Positions 1 through 11,335 of a DNA stretch of 20,750 nucleotides are shown here, piece after piece (the first letter of the stretch is position 1; each line of letters opens with the position of its first letter). Position numbers and translations under genes: made by a program. The notes below the pieces were generated by a model. The model saw only the letters and a list, made by a program, of their open reading frames with translations. It was not told the DNA's origin and did not search any database. This DNA is from CAMLLJ01 sp035759585 (GTDB lineage: Bacteria; Gemmatimonadota; Gemmatimonadetes; Gemmatimonadales; GWC2-71-9): NCBI GenBank assembly GCA_035759585.1, contig DASTUP010000227.1, positions 1 to 20,750 on the forward strand, in the 5' to 3' direction.

Positions 1-1
1 G

Positions 2-4794
<4,793 letters not shown>

Positions 4795-4810
<16 letters not shown>

Positions 4811-6072
4811 GGGGGGAACGGTCAGCGGTAAGCGGGGAGCCCGTCGTCCCGGAAACCGGGGGATCCGGCTCACCGCTCACCGCTCACCCCGGCGAAGCTC
4901 CGGACGACACCGTCAGCATCCTGCTGGTGGACGACCAGCCGGCGAACCTCCTCGCCCTCGAGGCGATGCTGCAGCCGCTTGGCCAGCGCCTGGTGCAGGC
5001 GTCGTCGGGACGGGAGGCGCTGAAGCACCTGCTGGCCGAGGATTTTGCGGTCATCCTGCTCGACGTCAAGATGCCGTCGATGGACGGCTTCGAGACGGCG
5101 GCGCTGATCCGCGAGCGCGAGCGGTCGCGGCACACGCCGATCATCTTCCTGACGGCGGCGGACCGGACGCAGACGAGCGCCATGCGCGGCTATGCCGTGG
5201 GCGCCGTGGATTACCTCATCAAGCCGATCGTGCCGGAGTTCGTGCGGTCGAAGGTCGCGGTCTTCGTCGAGCTGGCCAAGAAGAACGCCGAGCTCGTGCG
5301 CCAGGCGGCGCGGCTCCGCGCGAGCGAGCAGGAGGCGCGCGAGCTGGCGGAGGCGCGCGCCGAGCTGGTGCGCGACCTCGAGCACAAGAACCGCGAGCTC
5401 GAGAGCTTCAGCTACGCGGTATCCCACGACCTCCGCGCACCTCTCCGCCGGATCGACGGCTTCGGGCAGGCGCTCGGGGATCACCTCAAGGACCGGCTCG
5501 ACGAGCCGGCAGCGAAATACCTGGGCAATGTCCGGGAGGCGGCGCAGCACATGTCGCAGCTGATCGACGACGTGCTGCACCTCGCGCGCGTCTCGCGCTC
5601 GGAGCTGCGGCAGCAGGAGGTGGACCTGAGCGGGCTTGCGGAGTTCTGCCTCGGCCGCCTCCGCGAGGCGTCACCCGGGCGCGACGTCACGACGCGGGTG
5701 CGCCCGGGGGTGAGTGCCGTCGGCGACGGGCGGCTCCTCCGCATCGTCCTCGAGAACCTGCTGGCGAACGCGTGGAAGTTCACCGGGAAGCGCGAGGACC
5801 CGGTGATCGAGTTCGGCACGGCGCAGGTGGCGGGGGAGACCGTCTACTTCGTGCGGGACAACGGCGTCGGCTTCGACATGGCGTACGCGGGAAAACTCTT
5901 CGGCCCCTTCCAGCGGCTCCACCTCGCGACCGACTTCCCCGGCTCCGGCATCGGGCTCGCGACCGTCCAGCGCATCATCCATCGCCACGGCGGCCGCGTC
6001 TGGACCGAAGCGCGCCCCGACCATGGGGCGACGTTCTCGTTCACCCTCGGGCGTCGCGGCACGACTGGCTGA
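4795..6072 (+). CDS. Receiver-histidine kinase (REC-HisKA-HATPase), cytoplasmic
   Basis: About 425 residues from ATG 4795. A receiver domain comes first (SILLVDDQ, phospho-acceptor Asp90 in LLDVKMP, conserved Lys in LIKPI), then a charged coiled coil, a HisKA of the phytochrome-like SHDLRAPLR type with His211, and a HATPase with ENLLANAWKF, DNGVGFD and GSGIGLAT. There are no membrane segments. The receiver probably accepts phosphate or a signal from the upstream hybrid kinase, whose stop codon this gene overlaps. Two starts are possible: ATG 4795 (16-base overlap) or GTG 4807, which makes a GTGA overlap with the preceding TGA; neither has a strong ribosome site. The first 40 residues are low-complexity linker written by an inverted repeat array. 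The open frame extends back to 4720, but that part lies inside the upstream receiver domain and is unlikely to be used. Confidence 0.9.
4820..4888. repeat. Inverted array of heptamers (GGTNAGC x3 facing GCTCACC x3)
   Basis: The left arm 4820-4840 reads GGTCAGC, GGTAAGC, GGGGAGC. The right arm 4868-4888 is three exact copies of GCTCACC, the reverse complement of GGTGAGC. The arms can pair over 21 positions with three mismatches. The loop holds a smaller stem, CCCGG-AAA-CCGGG. The array lies inside the N-terminal linker of the second kinase. A single GCTCACC also sits at 6119-6125, at the stop of the convergent DUF5985 gene. Confidence 0.8.
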
Positions 6073-6120
6073 AGACAATCAGAGCACCTCGGCGCGCTCC
6101 GATCGTTGCCGCCCCACCGC

Positions 6121-6414
6121 TCACCCCGCCGCCCCGGTTCTTCCTTTCTTCCGATTCTTGTCCACGATCGCATACAGGATGAGGACGTACGCGAGGAGGC
6201 GTATGCTGTAGAGGTACGCTTCGCTTTCGAAGACGGAGACCGCCATCGCCACGAGCAGCCGCTGGATGGCGAGGATCCAGAACGAGAGCGCGAGGATCGC
6301 GAAGAGGCGGTCGCGCGTCCCCTTCCAGAACCGCCAGAAGAAGAGGCCGGCGATCAGGTAGCCCATGAGGATCGCGCCGGAGACGATCTGGGTGGCGAGC
6401 AGCGTATTGATCAC
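6121..6414 (-). CDS. Small membrane protein, DUF5985-like (second of a pair)
   Basis: 97 residues starting at GTG 6414, which overlaps the upstream stop in a GTGA junction (TGA 6413-6411), so it is translationally coupled. Three hydrophobic helices are visible: one around LLATQIVSGAILMGYLIAGL, one around LFAILALSFWILAIQRLLV, and one around RLLAYVLILYAIVDKNR, ending in a basic tail. The tail pattern AxVDKNRK and the Arg/Phe-rich first loop (FFWRFWKGTRDRLF) recall the DUF5985 family, whose function is unknown to me. It lies in a three-gene set with another DUF5985-like protein and a winged-helix-like protein, so the pair may form a membrane complex. The frame stays open to 6621, but that stretch is a shadow of the upstream gene. 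Confidence 0.8.
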   Translation of the reverse strand: MINTLLATQIVSGAILMGYLIAGLFFWRFWKGTRDRLFAILALSFWILAIQRLLVAMAVSVFESEAYLYSIRLLAYVLILYAIVDKNRKKGRTGAAG

Positions 6415-6665
6415 GATTCGGTCACCAGGCCGTAGAGCAGCACGAGCAGCCCGGCCAGCACGGGCAGGCTGCGGAACAGCGCCAGGTCGTAGAGGTCGCC
6501 GATCACGACATCGACGATCAGCAGCGTGTTGCCCAGGGCAAAGCCGATGAAGCAGAGGCCGGCCCAGAGCAGGAGCTTGACGCGCTGCTCGCGGTAGCCG
6601 CGCACGAGGAGCACGGCGCATGCGAGGCTCGTGAGGGCGCAGAGCACGTAGACGAGATACGCCAC
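6411..6665 (-). CDS. Small membrane protein, DUF5985-like (first of a pair)
   Basis: 84 residues from GTG 6665. The start directly abuts the upstream stop codon (TAG 6668-6666), and a GGAGG ribosome site sits in the last codons of the upstream gene. Three predicted membrane helices: YLVYVLCALTSLACAVLLV, a middle one with the family-like pattern LLLWAGLCFIGFALGN followed by LLIVD, and LPVLAGLLVLLYGL. The order short charged loop, LLLW-LCF-GxALxN, acidic residue is what I associate with DUF5985. The function is not known. It is always read with the neighbours on both sides by overlap, so the three products probably act together. Confidence 0.82.
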   Translation of the reverse strand: MAYLVYVLCALTSLACAVLLVRGYREQRVKLLLWAGLCFIGFALGNTLLIVDVVIGDLYDLALFRSLPVLAGLLVLLYGLVTES

Positions 6666-7055
6666 CTAGTCCTCCCGGCGGATGCGGAACGCGTCGGCAA
6701 AGGCGCGCACGTGGTCCATCGGCTTCGACGCGAGCAGTCCGAGCACCGTCACCCGGCGTTCCTCATAGGCCGCGGCGAGCCGGCCCACCGTGGCGTCGAT
6801 CGCCTCGGACCGGGGCGCGTAGTGGAAAGTCGGCTGCGGATCATCGGACGCCTGGACCAGCCCCAGGAGGCGGAGCACACCGAGGCGCCGGCCTACGGAC
6901 GTCGGCTCGCGGTAGAGGTGCCGCGCCACGCTCTCCGCCGTCCACTCGGTGGAGGGATTCTGGTGGAGGAGCAGGAGCACCTCGAGCTGCTCGACGGAAT
7001 CGATCGATTGGGCAAGAAAAGCGACCACATCGTCAGGGATGCCGCGTTGCGTCAT
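6666..7055 (-). CDS. Small winged-helix-like putative regulator
   Basis: 129 residues from ATG 7055, with an AGGAGG ribosome site about 12 bases upstream, just after a perfect hairpin. The start is preferred over the longer frame (to 7421) because that extension crosses a tRNA gene. Helices DDVVAFLAQSIDSVEQLEVLLLL and TAESVARHLYREPTSVGRRLGVL, followed by LGLV and a beta-like FHYAP, look like a winged helix-turn-helix. A long helix (AAAYEERRVTVLGLLAS) and the charged tail FADAFRIRRED follow. I do not recognise a named family. It is the first gene of a tight set with two DUF5985-like membrane genes and may regulate them or relay their signal. No DNA-binding role is proven. Confidence 0.8.
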   Translation of the reverse strand: MTQRGIPDDVVAFLAQSIDSVEQLEVLLLLHQNPSTEWTAESVARHLYREPTSVGRRLGVLRLLGLVQASDDPQPTFHYAPRSEAIDATVGRLAAAYEERRVTVLGLLASKPMDHVRAFADAFRIRRED

Positions 7056-7072
7056 CGGCGGTCGTGGCCTCC

Positions 7073-7088
7073 TTGCGCCGGAGCGCAA
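7073..7088 (-). other. Small perfect hairpin between tRNA-Leu and the winged-helix gene
   Basis: A 6-bp stem (TTGCGC/GCGCAA) closed by a four-base loop lies 26 bases after the tRNA 3' end and directly before the AGGAGG of the next gene. There is no U-tract, so it is not a classical terminator. It could be an RNA-processing or stability element that separates the tRNA from the mRNA. Confidence 0.4.
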
Positions 7089-7113
7089 AGCGGAAGGGTG
7101 CGGAAGGAATGCA

Positions 7114-7195
7114 TGCGAACGGCGGGAGTCGAACCCGCACCCCTTGCGGGACAGGATCCTAAGTCCTGCGCGTCTGCCAGTTTCGCCACGTTCGC
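7114..7195 (-). tRNA. tRNA-Leu (anticodon TAG)
   Basis: An 82-base class II tRNA read on the minus strand. The 7-bp acceptor is GCGAACG/CGTTCGC with discriminator A. The anticodon stem is CAGGA/TCCTG with loop CTTAGGA, giving anticodon TAG at 7161-7159 (reads CUA and, by wobble, other CUN codons). There is an extra variable-arm stem, and the T arm is GCGGG-TTCGACT-CCCGC. The 3' CCA is not encoded (TGC follows). It lies 23 bases after the DUF1028 stop and 58 bases before the winged-helix start on the same strand, so it may be co-transcribed with its neighbours. No separate promoter is evident in the 23-base gap. Confidence 0.95.
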
Positions 7196-7218
7196 GGGTG
7201 CCGGCCGAAAGGTAACAG

Positions 7219-8229
7219 CTAGCGGCGGCCCGCCTGCATCCCCTGTACGAGGCGCTCCACCAGCGCGGGATCCCGGGGCAGCAGCCCGGCCGGCGGAAGC
7301 CGCCCCACGAGGTCCGCCCACTTCGGATGCGCGGCATACGCGCGCACGAGATACGGCATCGCTTCCTGCTCCCGTCCCGCCGCCGCGAGGCTGATTCCCG
7401 TCCAGAACACGGCTTCGCCATTCGTCGCGGAATCCGGCAGAAACGCGATGGCCGCGTTGTACGCCTCCACCGCCTTCGGAATGTCGTTCTTCGTCACCCA
7501 CTCGTCGCCCTCGTTCATGCGGCGGTAGAGGCGCGAGAGGGTGACCAGGCGGCGCAGCTCGGCGACGGGCTGCGAATGGTCCTCCACCCGCAGGTCGACG
7601 AGTCGGTCCGCCCAGGGGCGGCCGGTGCCCGCGGGCGCGACCACGAGGATCGCCGCGGACTGCCGCCCGCGGATGTCTCCGCCTTCCCGCTCCGCCGCCT
7701 CGAGCGCCAGCAGGAGGCGCTCCGCGAGATCGCCCTTGCCGGTCTCGAACGCGCGGGCCATTGCGGGCCAGACGGTGGCCTTCTCCATCAGATTCGCCTG
7801 GACGGAGAAGCCGCTGCCCACGACGTGGCCGGCCTCGACGATGGCGCGCGCTCCGGTGAAGGCGGCGACACGTCCGCGCGCGTCGACCATCGCCACCTGG
7901 CGCACCGCGGAATCGGGGTCGCTGGCGATGAGGCCGCGCAGCGCGTCCGGCGCGCTCCGCCCCACGCGCATCAGTGAAAGGCCGAGCGGCCCGTAACTCG
8001 GATCGATGAACGACTGCGTCGCAACCGCGCCGACTCCCGCCTCCGCCCAGACCACGATCGACCCGACCGAGAACCAGTGCGACTGCACCGCGACCCCGAT
8101 CTCGCCCGTGACCGAATCCCGCGCGACGATCGAATAGGTGGCGACCGGACGCCGGTCGCTGATTCCCTGAGCCGCCAGCGGAGTGGCGCCAGCCGCGAGT
8201 ACCGCAGCGAGGACAAGCGATCGCATCAT
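7219..8229 (-). CDS. Exported DUF1028 (Ntn-hydrolase-like) protein with helical C-terminal region
   Basis: 336 residues with a clear signal peptide (MMRSLVLAAV, cut likely after PLAA, residue 20). The family-typical opening ATYSIVARDSVTGEIGVAVQ begins right after it, followed by SHWFSVGS and GVGAVATQSFIDPSYGPLG. These match DUF1028, whose fold resembles N-terminal-nucleophile hydrolases; substrate and activity are not established. Residues about 235-330 are helical and TPR-like (DIPKAVEAYNAAIAF, GREQEAMPYLVRAYAAHPKW), as in other DUF1028 proteins with accessory C-termini. It starts 69 bases after the MetX-MetB stop on the same strand; a possible -10 element (TTAGAT) in that gap could give it its own promoter. 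The ATG pair at 8229/8226 leaves the start uncertain by one codon. Confidence 0.88.
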   Translation of the reverse strand: MMRSLVLAAVLAAGATPLAAQGISDRRPVATYSIVARDSVTGEIGVAVQSHWFSVGSIVVWAEAGVGAVATQSFIDPSYGPLGLSLMRVGRSAPDALRGLIASDPDSAVRQVAMVDARGRVAAFTGARAIVEAGHVVGSGFSVQANLMEKATVWPAMARAFETGKGDLAERLLLALEAAEREGGDIRGRQSAAILVVAPAGTGRPWADRLVDLRVEDHSQPVAELRRLVTLSRLYRRMNEGDEWVTKNDIPKAVEAYNAAIAFLPDSATNGEAVFWTGISLAAAGREQEAMPYLVRAYAAHPKWADLVGRLPPAGLLPRDPALVERLVQGMQAGRR

Positions 8230-8298
8230 TGAACAGGTCCCGTGCGAGGTTTCGCCAATCTAACGCTCCTCGATGAGCCCGCTACCGGCGCGCCCCGA

Positions 8299-10452
8299 TC
8301 ATGCCGCGGCCCGATCGAGCGCCGCCCTCAGGTCCGCCTCCAGATCGGCGCCGTCCTCGATGCCGACCGAGAGCCGGACCAGCGCGTCCGTGATGCCGGC
8401 CGTGCCGCGGGCCTCCTCGCCCATCGCGGCGTGCGTCATCGATGCGGGATGCGCGATGAGGCTCTCGACCCCGCCGAGCGATTCCGCGAGCGAGAAGTGC
8501 CGGAGGCCGGCAAGGGCGCGCTCCACCGCCGGCACGCCGCCGGCGAGCTCGGCGCTGATCATCGCGCCGAAACCCGTCTGCTGCCGGCCGGCGATCGCAT
8601 GGCCCGGGTGAGATGCCAGGCCCGGATAGTGGACGTGCGCGACGGCCGGGTGCCCCTCGAGGAGCGCCACGAGCCGGCCGGCGTTCTCGAGATGCACGCG
8701 CATGCGGGCGTGCAGCGTGCGAAGTCCGCGGAGTGTCAGGAAGGCATCGAACGGAGCGCCCGAGAGTCCGAGTGCGTTAGCCCACCACGCGAGCTGCGCG
8801 TGGACCTCGGGATCCAGGGCGGCAACCGCTCCACCCACGACATCGCTGTGCCCGTTGAGATACTTCGTGGTCGAGTGCACCACGATGTCGGCGCCGAGCG
8901 CGAGCGGGCGCTGCAGGGCGGGCGAAAGAAAGGTGTTGTCCACGGCGACGAGCGCCCGCACGCGCCGGCCGGCCGCCGCGACCGCCGCGATGTCGGTGAT
9001 GCGCAGGAGCGGATTGCTCGGCGTCTCGACCCAGACGAGGGCGGGTCGCGCCGCCTCCACCACCGTCGGCGCCTCGGGCGCGGTCAGATCGCAAAGACGG
9101 AGACGGAAATCGCCCCGCCGGGAAAGCGCCGTGAGGAGTCGGTGCGTGCCGCCGTAGCAGTCGTGCGGCGCGAGAACGAGGTCTCCCGGCTCGAGGAGCT
9201 GCAGCGCGAGCAGCACGGCGGACATGCCGGTGCTGGTGACGACGGCGCCGGCCGCGCCCTCGAGCGATGCGATCGCGTCGGCGAGCTGGTCGCGGGTGGG
9301 ATTGGCGGTGCGGCTGTAGTCGTACCGCCGTTTGCGGCCGAGCCCCTCGAAGGTGTAGGTGGACGAGAGATGAATCGGCGGCACGACGGCGCCGTGCTGT
9401 GGGTCGGTGCCGATGCCGGCCCGGACGGCAAGGGTCGCCGATGCGCCGATGTCGGCGCCAGGCCGCGGTGCGTCGATCGCCACTGGGCAGCTGCGGTCGC
9501 CGAGTTCGGCGCCGAGCGCGCTTCGCAGGAACTCCGATACCGCCGCCTCCTCCTTCAGGAAGGCGTCGTGCCCGTAGCGTGAGCCGATCACCGTGAGTGT
9601 CACCGGCCCAGCGAGCGAGCGCCGGAGCGCCGCCATCTGTTCGAGCGGCACCAGGGTGTCCTCGCGCACGGCGAAGAGATGCGCTGGAACGCTGATCCCT
9701 TCCGGCGAAACGCGATGAAGGTCGAGCGATTCGGAGAGTGCGCGGTACCGGTCCGCGCTCCACGTCGCCGCGAAGCGCTCGCCACAGCGGTCGAGGTACC
9801 GTTCGACCGGGAACTCTCGCGCGGCAGGACCGGACTCCACCGGGAACCGCTCGGCGAACTCATGCCGGGTCCGGTACGTGGTGACGGCGAGTGCGCGCGC
9901 GAGGGCGAGCGCCTCGCGCCCCTTGCCGTTGCCGGCGGCGAGCCCGAGGATCCGACGCTGGATGATGCGATGCGCGGTGGCCATCGGGTGGCTCTCGTGC
10001 GCTGCGGACAGCACGGCGAGTCGCCGAATGCGCGCCGGCATCGCCGCCGCTGCGGCGAGGGCGACCATGCCGCCGTATGAGGCACCGACGAGGAGGTCGA
10101 TCGAATCGATCCCCGCGATGTCGAGCGCGCGCGTGAGCACGGCAGCCTGGTCGGCGGTCGTGGTGGGCGCGCCGCGGACGAGCGCCCAGTCGATCGAGAG
10201 GATCCGGCATCGCGCCGGGTCGATCGGCCCGCCCGCCCGCGCGACGTAGTCCCACCAGCCGCGCCGCTCGTATCCAACGATGGAGACGAGGTGATGATCG
10301 GCGGAGATGCCACCGAGCACCGCCACCACAGGAGCATCGGCCGCGCCGGCCAGGCGCGCCACCACACCGGAGAGCTCCACCTCGCCTCCGAGCGAGCCTC
10401 CGATGCCCGGGCCCGTGAGCGTGAAATCGCGGATCGGAGTTTCAGCCGGCAT
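8299..10452 (-). CDS. metX-metB: Bifunctional homoserine O-acyltransferase / cystathionine gamma-synthase (MetX-MetB fusion)
   Basis: 717 residues from ATG 10452, which has GGGAGG 9 bases upstream and overlaps panB by 11 bases. Residues 1-340 are an alpha/beta-hydrolase acyltransferase of the MetX family: nucleophile Ser125 in GASYGGM, Asp265 in REDTLVP and His295 in GHDAF complete the triad. The GGISADHH motif resembles MetX proteins reported to use succinyl-CoA, so O-succinylhomoserine is the likelier product. Residues about 341-717 are a PLP enzyme of the Cys/Met metabolism family: PIHLSSTYTF, YSRTANPTRDQL, Tyr433 in DCYGG, and the PLP lysine Lys530 in HSTTKYLNGHSDVVGG. This half should condense the acylhomoserine with cysteine. 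Fusion joins two consecutive steps on one chain. Both halves look intact, there is no stop or frame change between them, and the linker is short. O-acetylhomoserine sulfhydrylase or cystathionine gamma-lyase activity in the second half cannot be excluded. Confidence 0.93.
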   Translation of the reverse strand: MPAETPIRDFTLTGPGIGGSLGGEVELSGVVARLAGAADAPVVAVLGGISADHHLVSIVGYERRGWWDYVARAGGPIDPARCRILSIDWALVRGAPTTTADQAAVLTRALDIAGIDSIDLLVGASYGGMVALAAAAAMPARIRRLAVLSAAHESHPMATAHRIIQRRILGLAAGNGKGREALALARALAVTTYRTRHEFAERFPVESGPAAREFPVERYLDRCGERFAATWSADRYRALSESLDLHRVSPEGISVPAHLFAVREDTLVPLEQMAALRRSLAGPVTLTVIGSRYGHDAFLKEEAAVSEFLRSALGAELGDRSCPVAIDAPRPGADIGASATLAVRAGIGTDPQHGAVVPPIHLSSTYTFEGLGRKRRYDYSRTANPTRDQLADAIASLEGAAGAVVTSTGMSAVLLALQLLEPGDLVLAPHDCYGGTHRLLTALSRRGDFRLRLCDLTAPEAPTVVEAARPALVWVETPSNPLLRITDIAAVAAAGRRVRALVAVDNTFLSPALQRPLALGADIVVHSTTKYLNGHSDVVGGAVAALDPEVHAQLAWWANALGLSGAPFDAFLTLRGLRTLHARMRVHLENAGRLVALLEGHPAVAHVHYPGLASHPGHAIAGRQQTGFGAMISAELAGGVPAVERALAGLRHFSLAESLGGVESLIAHPASMTHAAMGEEARGTAGITDALVRLSVGIEDGADLEADLRAALDRAAA

Positions 10453-11335
10453 GGACGGTGTCCTCCCGCGACTCCGCCGAGGGCGCGCTCCATGCAGGAT
10501 CGCCCGGGTAACAGTGCTCCGGCCCGGGGAATTCACCGCGGCGAACTTCGCCTGCGTAACAGGTGAGGGCATTCGTGATGATCTCGCCGAGCTCGGCGTA
10601 CCGCCGCACGAACCGCGGCCTGATGTCGCCGACGAACCCGCCGAGGATGTCGTGCACGATGACGAGCTGCCCGTCCACGTCCGGTCCGGCGCCGATGCCG
10701 TACACCGGGACGCTCACCTGAGACCGAACGTAGGCGGCGACTGCTGCAGGGACCGCCTCGATGAGAATCGCGAAGGCGCCAGCGGACTCGAGCGCCGCGG
10801 CGTCGATCGCGAGCCGCTCCGCGGCTTCGACCGAGCGCCCCTGCACGCGATAGCCGCCGAGCTGGCCGAGGCTCTGCGGCGTGAGGCCGATGTGCCCCAT
10901 GACCGCGATGCCCGCGTCGGCAATGGCGCGCACCCGCGGAGCCACCCGTGCGCCCCCCTCGCACTTGACCGCGTCGCACCCGGCGGCGATGAACGCCCCC
11001 GCGCTTCGCACCGCCGTCGCGTTGCCGGGCTGGTAGGAGAGGAACGGAAGATCGCCGACCACGAAGGCATGGCCGGCGCCGCGACAGACGGCGCGCGCGA
11101 ATACCAGCATGTCGTCCAGCGTGATCGCGACGGTGCCCGGATGGCCCAGCATGGTCATGGCGGCCGAATCCCCGACGAGCAGCATGTCGACGCCGGCGCG
11201 CGCGGCAAACGTCGCCGTCGGATAGTCGTACGCAGTGAGGAATACCGCGCGCTCCCCTCGCGCCTTGAGCGCGGCGAGCGTGGCGGTCGTGACCTTTCGG
11301 CGAGGTGCCGCGCGGCCGTTATCGGAAATGCTCAT
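10442..11335 (-). CDS. panB: 3-methyl-2-oxobutanoate hydroxymethyltransferase (ketopantoate synthesis)
   Basis: 297 residues. Transfers a hydroxymethyl group from 5,10-methylene-tetrahydrofolate to 2-oxoisovalerate, the first step of pantothenate and CoA synthesis. Family blocks are all present: FLTAYDYPTA, VGDSAAM with metal ligand Asp56, Asp95 in GDLPFLSYQ, AVKCEGG with Glu126, GHIGLTPQS, and catalytic Glu193 in LIEAVP, then IGAGPDVDGQ. VGDSAAMTMLGH differs from the common VGDSLGM-VLGY. The length fits the family, apart from a proline- and Ser-rich C-terminal extension that covers the next gene's start. ATG 11335 overlaps the aminotransferase stop (ATGA), and the 3' end overlaps the fusion gene by 11 bases. 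Its place in a SAM-regulated methionine operon is unusual, since panB normally sits with panC or panD. Confidence 0.95.
   Translation of the reverse strand: MSISDNGRAAPRRKVTTATLAALKARGERAVFLTAYDYPTATFAARAGVDMLLVGDSAAMTMLGHPGTVAITLDDMLVFARAVCRGAGHAFVVGDLPFLSYQPGNATAVRSAGAFIAAGCDAVKCEGGARVAPRVRAIADAGIAVMGHIGLTPQSLGQLGGYRVQGRSVEAAERLAIDAAALESAGAFAILIEAVPAAVAAYVRSQVSVPVYGIGAGPDVDGQLVIVHDILGGFVGDIRPRFVRRYAELGEIITNALTCYAGEVRRGEFPGPEHCYPGDPAWSAPSAESREDTVHAG

Noticed and set aside
6073..6120. Terminator between the second kinase and the convergent DUF5985 gene
   Set aside because: I could find only a 4-bp stem in this short gap, too weak to call.
7056..7421. Long upstream part of the frame leading into the winged-helix gene
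   Set aside because: It crosses the tRNA-Leu gene and part of DUF1028, so it cannot be coding; ATG 7055 is used instead.
8230..8298. Promoter for DUF1028 in the gap after MetX-MetB
   Set aside because: TTAGAT resembles a -10 but there is no matching -35, so it is mentioned only within the gene entry.
8242..9582. 446-codon + strand frame opposite the MetX-MetB gene
   Set aside because: It lies antisense to clear MetB sequence and has the Arg/Gly/Ala-rich composition of GC shadows.
10453..10572. N-terminal extension of the MetX-MetB frame up to 10572
   Set aside because: The extra 40 codons lie inside panB and are Arg/Ser/Pro-rich; ATG 10452 has a good GGGAGG site and begins just before the MetX domain.
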